A DNA stretch of 64,000 nt from Anarhynchus alexandrinus. Its lineage: Eukaryota > Chordata > Aves > Charadriiformes > Charadriidae. Position 1 is the first letter of the stretch. Every line of letters starts with the position of its first letter. Positions 18,501 to 63,429 of this stretch are shown in pieces. The position numbers were made by a program, and so were the translations under genes. The notes below the pieces were generated by a model. It worked only from the letters and a program-made list of their open reading frames with translations. It searched no databases and was not told the origin of the DNA. The stretch lies in contig VUYV01000397.1 of the NCBI GenBank assembly GCA_008711295.1, positions 534,101 through 598,100 on the forward strand, in the 5' to 3' direction.

Positions 18501-20928
18501 TGCTGGGCTAGGAGAGCTGGCTGGCTTGCTGGGAATATGCCAGGATGTGGGCATCAGGATGGCAGGGAGAGAGAAAAGGTCCCTGCTGGTGAGGAGGGAG
18601 CTTCTCGTGGCCAGTGAGGGTAGGCTGGGGGGGTACTGGTGTGGGGCTGAGTGGGCCCTCGCATTAGAGGAAGGCAAACAGCCACCGATGGACGGCACGC
18701 AGCAAGATGAGGCGCTTGGAAAAGCGGGATGAAGGAGAAACCGGAGCTTCTTCACGGGAAGTGATGAAGCTGGAGGGGGATGTGATGAGAATGGCACAGG
18801 GGCAGGAGACAACGAGGGCAGGGTCTGAAGCAGACTGTAGTGGGCAGCAGTTGGTCCCGGGGCTGGTGGGATCGCTCACGGGTGTGCTGTTCCGGTGCCA
18901 ATGGCTCTTGCCAAGGCCTGTGCTGCAAGATGGGAGTCCGGGGACCTAACCCACCTCTTTGTAGCCATGGGAGCTGGAGAGACTGCAGAGTGGGGGGGAA
19001 CAGAGATGTCCTGGCCACAGGAGGAAGAGAGGGAAGTGTTTGACACAGGCAGTTGTTGGGTGCTGCATGGGGTTTAGTCCAGCAACAGATCCATTGTCCC
19101 TCAGCGCCTGCAGTGCCACAGGGTGGAGCAGCTCGAGCCGATGGCCTCGTGACGATGCAGCCCTTCCACCCAGGAGCATATCCCATCATTTCAAGGGAAA
19201 ACCAGCTTTTTCATTCCTCTTTGGCAAGGAGCCCTTTTTGATTTTTCCTCTTTCTTGCATCTGAGCAAGCAGCAGAGTGGGGAAGGCAGAGGCCCGTTGG
19301 TATGCACTAGCCCACTCGCTGGCTCAGGGACTCAACGGTGGCGTTAAACGCCCGCTTAAAATAATCCGTGCTCAAGAAAGCCTGAGACCAAATGCTTGAA
19401 CTGGTGGGACTTTGGGGTGCGATTGCTGGCTGAGTGCAGTGGGAGCTCTGGAGCCGCCCCAGCAGGGCAGTGGGAGGAGGGTTTGGGAACTCTGATGGGA
19501 GAAGATTTGTCCTGCTGTCGGGGGATGCAGGCTTGCTTTTAAAACAGGTGGAGTGTTTTTGAAAGACAGCACCAAGCTTGCAATACTTTCTGGCTGTAAA
19601 TTTTTCCATTGTGCCATGAATATATCTGCCTTTGGGCAGAGCATACATTGGTTTTCCTCCCACCCACTTTGGAAATGAAACTGGAGCTGTCAAACCTTGG
19701 TTAGTGTTAAAGCCATCCCTTTCTCTTGGGATGCTTTCTATTCTGTGGTTGTATTTTATTATTTTTTCCCCCCTCCTTTTCCACAAATTCAGCTGTATCT
19801 TTCATTTCCACCATGGGAAAACCCATCTCGTGTTGAGGACCCATCATTGCCACTCCACTTCCTTCAGGTCATGGTCTGTGTAACCAGAGCTGTGCCATTG
19901 CTCACTCCTGACCTCCTTCTTCCCAGAACGAGCATCCTGCTGGCAAAGACCAGGCTCAAAAAGCCATTTGCAAACACCCTTGCAGGAGTCCTGCAGGCAG
20001 GGATGCTAGAGGAGCTGGGCGGTGCCTGCCCGTGCTGCGGGGTGCTGAGCTCCTCTTCCACCAGCAGGCTCAGCATGGGGGGCCAAGGAGCAGCAGGAGG
20101 GAATGGACATTAGAAGGCAGGAACAGATTTTATTAGGGCTGATCCTGAAGGACCTGGTGGTCAAGGGAAAGACCCCATCATCCTTTTCTGGCCAATGCTA
20201 GTGAGGCCTAACTGGGGCTCGGGGAAGGTGGGACCGGCTGCAGAGAGCCCGGACACCAATGCTGGGATGAGCGGCTACTCTGGGAGAGTGGTTTGTTTTG
20301 TCTTGTGAGGTTTGTGATTAAAAATTTATCAGCCAAAGGAGTGGAAAAATAATTGTGAGCTGGACGCTTCGGCTGAGTGCGATCCCCACCAGCTTGCTGG
20401 CCAGTGCTGCTCCTGCTGATGCTGTGCTTCTGCTTTTGCCAGGAGCTGAATGAGAGGCAAATACCAGCGGTTGTGTTCAACAGCTGCCTCCTTTCTCAGC
20501 ATGAATGCCATCGTTTTCCTCCCCACCTCCACCCAGTCCTGCTGCTGGGGCTGGGGCGGAGGCAGGGGGCTGTGGGCTCGCTTGCAAGTGAGGGGCTACC
20601 TGTTCAGTGCTGTTGGCACTCCGCAATGGAAAAACTGCTCCTCAGGGGTCATGGTGATGCTGATGGTGCTTACATGGCCCTGTCACCTGGTGTGGATGCC
20701 CATCGAGTGCTGCTGCAGGATGATGGAGGCTCTGGGGTTAAGAGCAGGGATGTCCCCTGGGACCGAGCAGGGGGTCCTGACCTGAGATACAAGGAGGAGA
20801 CAGGAGAGACAAACCAGCGTTCCTGGGAGGTTTTTTTGTACAGACTTTCCATTCGTTTTTCTGGCACAGCTGTGAGATGAGGATTGGTGTGCGAGCTTTC
20901 CTAATCCCTTTTTCTCCCCTCCTTGCAG
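15503..20928 (+). other. KIF1A: Probable KIF1A first intron
   Basis: No coding exon is supported between the CpG island and the acceptor CCTTGCAG at 20921-20928. The most notable segment is an A/T-richer, TAAT-rich block at 17660-17765, listed separately. Other open frames here lack splice borders or family resemblance. Confidence 0.5.
17660..17765. promoter_or_regulatory. TAAT-rich block, candidate enhancer
   Basis: Within GC-rich intron sequence about 100 bases carry clustered homeodomain-type cores: GATTAG, TTAGCTAATC, AATTAATC and GTTAATCATT. Such clusters are common in conserved neural enhancers. Function is inferred from motif density only. Confidence 0.3.
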
Positions 20929-20951
20929 GACAGCCACTGCTCCCCTGCTAG

Positions 20952-55002
<34,051 letters not shown>

Positions 55003-56703
55003 CCTGAAAACCACCCTCCACCTCATCCGTCTGCCAACAGGATCAAGATAGCTGATTCTGTCTCAAGACTCCCCATGTTAACGTCTGATCTCTCACACCA
55101 TCTGCTGCCCCAGCTGTCTGCTCCATGGAAGGATCTGTCTCGATTCACACCTTCATGGGGGAAACTCACTTCCATTCGTAGCTGCAAAAGTCTGGACCCG
55201 CCTGGGCAGGATTTCTCGTGCACGGTGCCATCTTCTGCCCGTCCCCCTGTGGGTGATCTTCATGTCACACCATCTGTAACGCTCCAGAAAGGTCCCTGTT
55301 GGAGGGGAGGGAGCAAGGAGGGTGGTTTTGGCTAAAAGCTGGTCTTCAATCTACAGAGGTGGGAGTGTGGTAAAGCTAGGAGGTGGGAGAGCAGGAGGAA
55401 TTGCCTCCACGTGAAGGGAAAGTGGTAGTTTAGATATGGGGATTTCCTAGTTTATTGATGTTTCTGCAAGAGATGGCAGGATAAGATCAGGTGTCAGTAG
55501 TTTAAGGTGATATTTATAAAGTATTTATTTCTATTTACATCACAAAAATCCCATAAGTTGGGTCCTGGCCCCTGGACAACACCTCCCCTGAGCAGGGGAG
55601 AGACTTGGTGGTGGGCCAGGGTCCCAGAGATGCCTTCCCTGGGATGTCCCTGGCATGTGCCCGGTGGCGGCAGTGCTCTTGACCTCGCCTCTGGCCTTTC
55701 CCCAACCCTCTGCTTTGTCCCCTCTGCAGCTTAAGCTACTTCTCCCCTGAGTGGTGGCTGGATGGTCCACCATGTCTTCCCAAAGGAGGCAATTCCTACC
55801 TGCCCCATCTACCTCTGGAAGGGGGAGCCAGCTGTCTCGGCATGCCACGGCACCCACATCCACATGGATGTGTCACCTCGCTTCAGAGCTTGGTCCTGCT
55901 GGAAAGAAAAGAGGGCTCTGGGGACGGCTCTGCCTGTCACCTGGTGTGGGGCTGTCCTTCCCAACCAAAAGCATGCAGGCCATCACCACTGTCCCAGCCT
56001 GGGAGTCCCGAGGGCCTTGTCCAAAGGGATCCCCCCCTCTTAGGGCAGGATGCTGAGGGTCCCATCCCTGCAAGGTGTGTGGAGGTTCAGGTGGCTGCTT
56101 CCAAAGCCGGATGGGAAAGTTCCCCAGGAGCCAGGGCTAGGAACAACCATCCCAATCCACAGGATCCTTGTCGCCCTTTCCCAAAAGGGCTGTCCCTTCC
56201 CTTCTCCTCCCAGCAGGATGACAGGCTTGAAGCAGGTGGGCGAGGCAGGGGGAGGGGCTGGCATGGGGGTGTCGGGTTGGGGATGGGGCTTCTTTTTACT
56301 GTCTAGCATTTTCTCACTCCTCTTCCCCCGCTGCAGAGGCGAGTGCCCACCTCCTTCCCACCCCACCTCCGTTGGCACGTTAATCCAGGGGGCTTCCTGT
56401 GGTAGAGTTGGCTTCGCTGAAAAGACTTTCTCCTCCACCCATCACTGCTTCCCACCTCCCCCAGCAGCAGTTCTCTCTCTCCTCCTCCCGTCTTTCACCC
56501 ATGGGGGGATGCTTTCGTTCGGGGTTTCCCGAGCAGCCAGCGGCATCCTGCACAGCTCCGGGCAGGAAGGCGAGCATCTTCCTCCACGCACCTCCCAGGC
56601 ACACCACCCACCCCCAGCTTTGCTGTCACGCCTTCATGGCTGACCTTCCCTTGCACAGCACGGCTACGCCTTGGCTCTGCCACACCTCCCCGCGTTGTCT
56701 GTG

Positions 56704-56733
56704 GTGTGTGTGCGCGTGTGTGTGTGGGTGTGT
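56704..56733. repeat. TG dinucleotide repeat
   Basis: An imperfect GT/TG run with GCGC and GGG interruptions, about 30 bases, in the putative KIF1A 3' UTR. Confidence 0.85.
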
Positions 56734-57589
56734 CAGACATGGTGCTGTCTTCTCATTACGCTCATGTCATGGGGGGCATGGACAGTTAGGGACATGGCAG
56801 GTGGGCAGAGGCTTGCAGGGACTCCCCCTCGCTACACATTAGGGGTGAAGCAGGGCCCCGGACTGCAACATGCTGGCTCCCACGCAAGGACTAGTTGGTG
56901 CCATCCCAAATGTACACGTAAGGGGCTTGGGGTGGAAACACCAGGTGCCCCAGGGAAGAGGGGAGGTTCTTCCAGGGCGGAGGCAGGACCCATGTCTGCC
57001 AGGGACCAGACATGGGTTCACTGGCCAGGGCCGGGCAGTGCTGCCTGTGCCATAGGCGAGGGACGGCCGTAGGATGGGTGTCCTCCAGCCGGAGCCGAAA
57101 CATGCCTGAGGCCAGCAAACCTGCAGAGCCGATGGCTTGGCTGGGGGCCACTGCGCTTGGGGCTGAGGGAGACATGGCTGCTCACCAGACGCCTGCAGCT
57201 GGACACCCCCGGCTGGTAGGCCACCCTTGGCAGTCTTACTGGCTCCATTCTTGCCAGCATCGCGCTCTCCCCCGCTCAGGCCCCTGTCTCCCTGTCCCCT
57301 CTCCCACCACAGCCCCCCAGGGATGAGGAATGCAAACCCGAGGTTTAGGCACGACTGTGAGCCCCATCGGGAAGGGATTTTCACGGGGGGGGGAGGGTTG
57401 GGGGGAGGGCGGGCGAGCAGAGGCGGGCGGGCTGTGGGCCTGCAGAAGAGGGGGAGGGGGGGCCGCCCTTCACACCCTCCATTTCCCATCGGCCATGGCG
57501 GCACCCCCGGGCCTTCCCTGCCCTGTGCCCGGGGGTTGGTGCCTCGGGTCCCGGCCGTCCGCGTGCACGTGAGGCTTGTTCGGTTCTGA

Positions 57590-57595
57590 AATAAA
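57590..57595 (+). terminator. KIF1A: Poly(A) signal AATAAA, probable KIF1A end
   Basis: A canonical AATAAA followed by ATGTGGC; a short distance on the ILKAP CpG island begins. I saw no other AATAAA after the KIF1A stop codon. Cleavage would fall near 57610, about 585 bases before the ILKAP start codon. Confidence 0.55.
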
Positions 57596-57639
57596 TGTGG
57601 CATTTAACGCAAAATCCGCGACCTCCCCCCCGCGCTTCC

Positions 57640-58194
57640 CTACGCCACCGAGCTCTCCGTATTGTGGTGGGCGGGGCGGGCGCACCGGTAGCGGGGAGGC
57701 CCGCAGCGGTGGGCGAGGGGGCTGTGCCGCTGCGGGGCCGCACCGGCACGGGGTATAACGGGCACCGGGGCGGGGCCGCGCTGGAGCGGGGCCGCACCGG
57801 GCACCGGCAGCGGCTTCCTGCCGCCAGGGGGCGCAGCGCGCCGGCAGGCGCCCTCTCGACCCCGCCAGCAGTTGGTAGGCACACCCCACCACCCCAGCCG
57901 CGGGATTGGTCAGCCTGGCGGAGCGAGGCGCGCGGCAACGGAGCTGATTGGCAGGGCGGGTCCCCCGCCTTCCGATTGGCGCGGGGAGGGGGGGGGGAGG
58001 GGAGAGGGCAATTGACAGACGTCTCGCGGGGCGGGGCCAACGGCGGTCTTCCGCTCCCTCCGCCGGGCCGCGCGCCTACTTCCGGCCCGTCCGCGGCCGC
58101 TGATTGGCCCGACGGGCAGATTGGCAGCCTGGGGAGGCGGGGCGGAGCGGAGCGGAGCGGCGCCTGGGCAGGAGGAAGTGGCCTCGGCGGCGGG
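57640..58194 (+). promoter_or_regulatory. ILKAP: ILKAP CpG-island promoter with five inverted CCAAT boxes
   Basis: A CpG island runs from about 57.64 to 58.46 kb. Five ATTGG (inverted CCAAT) cores lie at 57905-57909, 57947-57951, 57975-57979, 58103-58107 and 58120-58124, all in one orientation. GC boxes (GGGGCGGGGCC at about 58028 and others) are interspersed. There is no TATA box. NF-Y and SP1 arrays of this kind mark constitutive housekeeping promoters. Confidence 0.8.
57821..57835 (+). promoter_or_regulatory. CTCF-like site
   Basis: CCGCCAGGGGGCGCA matches the core of the CTCF consensus (CCRCNAGGGGGCRC) at nearly every position. It sits between the KIF1A end and the ILKAP start and could insulate a neuronal gene from a ubiquitous one. 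Confidence 0.6.
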
Positions 58195-61100
58195 ATGGAT
58201 CTGTTCGGGGACCTCCCGGAACCCGGCTCCTCGGCGGCGGGTGAGGGGGCCGCGACCCCTGCGCGGGCGCCTAACCGCCGTCCTGTCCTGTCCTGCCCTG
58301 CCCTGCCCTGCCCCCCCTCCCGGGGCGGGGCCTCACCCCGACAGGGCCCGACAGGCCGTGGAGCCGGCGGCGGGCAACGCTGGGCCCCACCGGGCCTGCC
58401 TCTTTAGCCCGGCCGTGGGTAGCGAGCCTCTCCGGGAGGAGGGGAGCCTAGGGAGCGCCCTGGAGCGGCGGGGATGTGAGGGGGCGGCTGCAGTGGAGGG
58501 GTGGCTGGCGAAACCGCTGGAGAAATTAAAGGGATTGGTGTGTTTTTGTGGTGGGTTTTTTTTGTTTGGTTTGGGTTTTTTTTTGTTTTGTTTTCTTTTT
58601 TCTGTGACGCGTTCAGGTGCAGAGCATTATTCAAGTGGATTAGACCATGCTGGAGCTTTTTCCTTCTCTGTGGTGCTGTGGGTTGTGAGTCTGTGGAGAG
58701 CTGTAATGGTATTACGTGAAATAATTTGGTGCTTTCTGGGCCCCTCCCATCCTGTGACGTCTTGATCAGGCTGCTGAGGGATGTTAACACAAGTTGAGTG
58801 GATTCCTAGCAAAAAAAAAACCCAAAACCCAAACCCTAAAAAAGCCACTTCCTGGATAAAAGTTTACATCACCAGGCAGGTGGTTGTTTTGGTTATGTAG
58901 GAGCTGCCTAAATTAGAGATGGAAGAAAAGTAACCAAGGTTCTCCTCGGTTCCCTCACTTGGTGGGGGCCGTCCTTCCATGCCCTGAGTGCCTGCAGTGG
59001 GTCCTGACTCTGCCCTGGTGTCTTACAGGGAAGGAAGCCCAGAAAGAGCCTCTGCTCTTTGATGATCTCCCACCAGCTAGCAGTGCTGACTCAGGTATGT
59101 GTGCTCCATTCTTGCTGTTAGTTTGGCTTCCCGTGTTTTCTGCATCAGCAGCTCTTGAGATGAAACTTGTGTAAACCTTTTTCTTTGTTAGGCAGGATAA
59201 AGAAAGTTGGGGTTTCAGCACCGCTGTGCACAGCAGCTGCTTTCCTCTTATGTTTTGGGGTTTTTTTTTGATAACCAAAATGTTATATGTGCTCCATATA
59301 CATTCTGTAACACGTTCCATGTAAATATTCCCTGAAAGAAATATAATGCTTGAATTTGCCCCCTCTATCCAGTGACAGAAGTTGAAATTTGGCCCACTTT
59401 GGTAAACTGGCATTTTATAATTCCCACACCACAGGAGGGCTGTACACAGAGCGTTATTCCCTCAAAGGGACAAAAGTATTTACTTCTTGCCTTTTTCTTG
59501 TGCTCCAGGAAAAGGAGGCTATTTACTCTTTGATGATCTTCCACCAGCCAGCAGCGGTGACACAGGTAAGAAGCTGTGTCAGCTCACCAAGCCTTTGCTG
59601 ACCTGCCCTTCTCAGTAAAACCCATTGATGTTGCTATTGTGTTGGATGCATGACAAGTTAAACTGGTGTCTGGGTTGGCTGACACTGGTGGTGGCGATCT
59701 GTTTGTGCCTCAGTTGTTTGAATTGGGATTCTGACTCTTTAAAAGTAAACTTAGGTCTGTTCCCAGAAGTACGTCCTTCAGATGCCTTTTGGGTTCCCCC
59801 TTTGTCTGTGCCTGAAAGCTCCCTGTTGTAGGAGTGAAAGTATGTGTGTGCTTCGTATAAAAGGACTTGCTGCTGAATTTATGCAAGTAAAATAGAGCTG
59901 AAAGTCTTCAGCTGACTGCATTTTTGCTTTCTTTCAGCCTCCAGTGCTACTGAGCAGGTCTCATCAGCAAGGAGTCACGGGAAAGGGGAGAAGAGAAAGT
60001 CCTTGGAGGAGGAAGAAAAGAATGGCAGGGAAGAACTTGTGGAAAAGAAAGTTTGTAAAGGTTTTCAGACAGTTTGAAAACGAATGTACTCGATTTGTAC
60101 TTTTGACCTTGGGCTGAGTAAGTCCATACCAAAGCTAAGCTTTGGTTCTTCAGTCCACTTGCATTCTTAGCCTCTCGTGGGGAACAAACTGCTGCAGCGG
60201 TCTGTGGAAGGCCCTCGAGCTCCCTGGCACTCTGCCTCCTTCACCCAGGCCTTCTTAGCGGTCCTGCTGAAGTGGCAGAAACTGAGCAGCAAACACCTCA
60301 GCATTTGCAGGATAAGTTCCTGTGCTGCCAAGGGGGGGATCAGTTGTGAAACCTCTAGAAGGCTAGAGCCACACCAGTTTCTTTTGCCACATCCACAAAT
60401 CTGTCCACTGGGTGGCTGCTAAGAAAGTGTGAGAGAGAGACTTGCTGTTACATACAGGGCATTTGACTTCAGTGCAGGTGCCCATGTGTTATGTGAAGCT
60501 TTGGGAAGAAGATGTGTTCAGGGGTACAAAGGAAAGGATGTCTTCTGGAAGCAGCAGACCCTGCTTTCCTGTTCTTAGTGCCCTCTTTAAAGCTACGCTT
60601 TTTTTAATCTGCAGGTTCAGTGCCACACGCTTCTCCCCCCTCCCCCCCCAGCCCCTTTTTGGTGAGAGCCCTGTCCAATGCCCAGCAGTCCTGCTTGGCT
60701 AGAGCTGCATGCCAAAATGGGGACAAGCAGCTTTTATAACTGCAGGCCTTGGGGATGCTTAAAAATCCATGTTACAAAATAAATATATCCTGTTCAGCAG
60801 AAGGTGACAGACGTGTTGCTGCAGGATGAGGGTCATGCTTCGCTGCAGTGCGAACATAGGGTTCTGAAAGCTGAAAAGTGGTCGCTGATTTACTGGTTTT
60901 TAGCTTGAGCTGAGGAGACAGAGGAGTTTGATTTGCGTGCGTGTGTCTGCTTTGTGCCCCTTTAGGGTCAGCGGGCATTCTTGGATTGAAGGGTTATGTG
61001 GCAGAGAGGAAAGGTGAAAGAGAAGACATGCAGGATGCACATGTCATCTTAAACGATATCACCGAGGAATGCCAGCCTCTGCCTTCCCAAATGTAAGTGG

Positions 61101-63429
61101 GCCCCAACTGCCAGAATAAAGCTGTGGATGGCAGCCATCGCAGCAGTGAAGGAGTTCCAGCTTGCTTCAGCTAAGCCCATGAATATGAGCCTTTTTGCTT
61201 TGAGCAGCCGATGCTCTTAACTATGCCTGCATCACAGTGTGTGGTTTGGGCTTGCTATTGGGAGACCTGGGTTGAATCACTAGCTGTGTTCCTGGGCAAA
61301 TCACAGGACTGTTTTATAGACGAACACCTCCCTTTGGGTGATGCTCATGGATTTGGTCACTGACTTCAGAAGGATTTTGAGGGCCCAATAACTCTGGATG
61401 TTGAGCCTCTGTTATCCAAATGTAAGCATGGATGTTTCAAGACCCTTAGTTTAATTATAAGTAATCAGGACTTGCCCTGGGGATTGTACAATCACAGAGT
61501 CATTTTGGTTGGAAAAAACCTTTAAGATCATCAAGTCCAACCATTAACCCAGCACTGCCAAGTTACCACTAAACCATGTCTCTCAGCACCACGTCTACCC
61601 GTCTTTTAAATAGCTCCAGGGATGGTGACTCCACCACTTCACTGGACAGCCTGTTCCAATGCTTGAACCCTTTCATTGAGGAAATTTTTCCTAATATCCA
61701 TCCTAAACCTCCCCTGGTGCAACTTGAGGTCGTTTCCTCTTGTCCTATCGCTTGTTCCCTGGGAGAAGAGACCCACCCCCACCTTGCTACAACGTCCTTT
61801 CAGGTAGTTGTAGAGAGTGATAAGGTCTCCCCTCAGCCTCCTTTTCTCCAGGCTGAACACCCCCCAGTTCCCTCAGCGGCTTCTCATCAGACTTGTGCTC
61901 CAGACCCCTCACCAGCTTCATTGCCCTCTCTGGGCATGCTCCAGCCCCTCAATGTCTTTCTTGTCATGAGGGGCCCAAAACTGAACACAGTATTTGAGGT
62001 GGGGGCCTTACCAGTGCTGAGTGCAGGGGAACGACCACTGGCCTAGTCCTTCTGGCCAGACTCTTGCTGACGCAGGACAGGATGCTGTTGGCCTTCTTGG
62101 CCACCTGGGCACACTGCTGGCTCATGTTCAGTGTGTAAAACCCTAACTGTGGAAATGGAAAGTGCTCAAAGAAGAAAAAATGGATGTCAGAACTCTCTCG
62201 TTTGAAAAGTTTAAATCTCTTGGCAAATTAACACATGTAAGTGTGTGTAGGGAGAGTGTGTGTGTTTAAACAAATGCTCTCGAGCATCATCCTGATACTG
62301 TATTTAGCTTCTGAACTGATATTGTCACGAGAGCTTTGTGTGCTGAGGGATTTGAGTTTCTTGTCTGTAGCATGATTTTAACAAGTTTAGGCATGGATTA
62401 GGATTGGTTAGACTGATGTCCAGGTAGTGCTGGGATGTTGCAGTGCCCTTAAAGTGAAAGGTTTAGCTGCTTTTATGCCAAGTTATAGTCTATAAACTGT
62501 CTTCTGCGTTTCATTTTCTTGAGGGGTGGAAAATTACAATAAAGTTCTCAGCTCAGTGCTTGCATGCATAAATTGTGTAAATGCTTGAATGTATGAGCTT
62601 AGAGACTTGCTGCCTTTGTTTGTGCCTTTGAGTGCAGTATTTATTCAGTCAGCCCGACACAGGGCAGAGTGTTACAGAGACGAATGTACTTGATCCCACC
62701 CCCTGGCTAACAGCCTTTCTCAGCCCCTTTCTGCTACTCTTTGTTCCCTCACAGCACCCGTGTCTCGTACTTCGCTGTTTTTGATGGCCATGGTGGAGTC
62801 CGAGCCTCAAAATTTGCAGCGCAGAATCTGCACCAAAATCTGATTAAGAAATTTCCTAAAGGTGAGAGGAGTGGAATAAGGGCTGTAGGACAACCATCAC
62901 CTTTTCTGGCTTGACATCATGGCAGTGGATAGGGAAACTGATTTGTTTGGGTGTAGTTCTACAGTTGCTATCCCTTATTCCCAGTGGGCTTGTGAGACTG
63001 CGCTGTCTCCCGGGAAAGAGGGCTGGAAGCCTTTTTGGCACAAGGGTGCAAGTAGCCAGTTGTGATCTGCTAAGCAGATGTGAGATGTGCTGTTGCCAGT
63101 TTTGGTGGTGCCACTTTAAGAGTGAAAATATGCCCATGGGGGAGAGGGGTATGTCATAAATTCTCCATACGTGCTACTGCACAGATGTTTGGTAGCGTAA
63201 GCCCAGGATGCACCGTAGCTGCCCTGCACAGGGTCTAAGAAATGCACTGCCTGATGGAATGTTGGATGAGTAAAGGGAGGGACAATGTGTTTTAGTTTAG
63301 TTAGGAGCTTAGTTGCTGTTTTCCCTGTCTGACAGGTGAAGTAGTCAGCGTGGAGAAAACTGTGAAGAGATGCCTTTTGGACACCTTCAGACACACAGAT
63401 GAAGAATTTCTAAAGCAGGCATCCAGCCA
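58195..63429 (+). CDS. ILKAP: ILKAP, PP2C-type protein phosphatase, first seven coding exons (partial)
   Basis: Exons: 58195-58240, 59029-59094, 59509-59565, 59938-60060, 60966-61092, 62755-62861, 63336-63429; phases join and give 206 complete codons, about half of the 392-residue human protein. The gene continues past the right edge. ILKAP is a Mg/Mn-dependent serine/threonine phosphatase that associates with integrin-linked kinase and dampens ILK-GSK3-Wnt signalling. Seen: start [10 protein letters not shown], two copies of a (L)[10 protein letters not shown] motif on separate exons (59029-59094 and 59509-59565), a basic/acidic linker ([13 protein letters not shown]), then the PP2C core: [21 protein letters not shown] (first acidic metal ligand motif) and VFDGHGG (metal-binding Asp). 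The exon 4 donor is AAAG|GTTTTC, weak but required by phase and by the conserved VCK join. The start ATG is the first in the island in this frame and matches human. Confidence 0.95.
58546..58603. repeat. T/G-rich low-complexity tract in ILKAP intron 1
   Basis: Runs of T8-T10 separated by G, GG and GTTTTG units. Shortly after, at 58809-58842, an A-run and CCCAAAACCCAAACCC-type repeats occur. There is no other feature between ILKAP exons 1 and 2. Confidence 0.7.
61093..62754 (+). other. ILKAP: ILKAP intron 5
   Basis: Apart from the reverse CR1 copy nothing coding is visible. An AATAAA at 62538-62543 and a T-rich part near 62540 lie in the intron and could serve premature polyadenylation, but no evidence supports its use. 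Confidence 0.5.
61486..62132 (-). mobile_element. CR1 LINE copy in ILKAP intron 5, reverse orientation
   Basis: On the plus strand it starts with AATCACAGAGTCATTTTGG and the AAGTCCAACCATTAACCC segment and continues with the CTCTTGTCCTATCGCTTG and TCCAGGCTGAACACCCC blocks, the reverse complement of a CR1 3' part. Frames over it (for example 61576-62046) are remnants or shadows, not a gene. Confidence 0.92.

Larger units (their letters stand above)
55003..57615 (+). other. KIF1A: Probable KIF1A 3' UTR
   Basis: From the stop codon to the AATAAA at 57590-57595 there is no coding exon. A 2.6-kb 3' UTR is in line with mammalian KIF1A. An A/T-rich part with TATTTATAAAGTATTTATTT at about 55508-55530 could carry AU-rich regulatory or weak poly(A) sites, giving a shorter form. 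A TG dinucleotide run occupies 56704-56733. The right end is GC-rich and merges into the ILKAP island. Confidence 0.55.

Noticed and set aside
61576..62046. 156-aa plus-strand frame in ILKAP intron 5
   Set aside because: It is read antisense through a CR1 3' region, not a gene.
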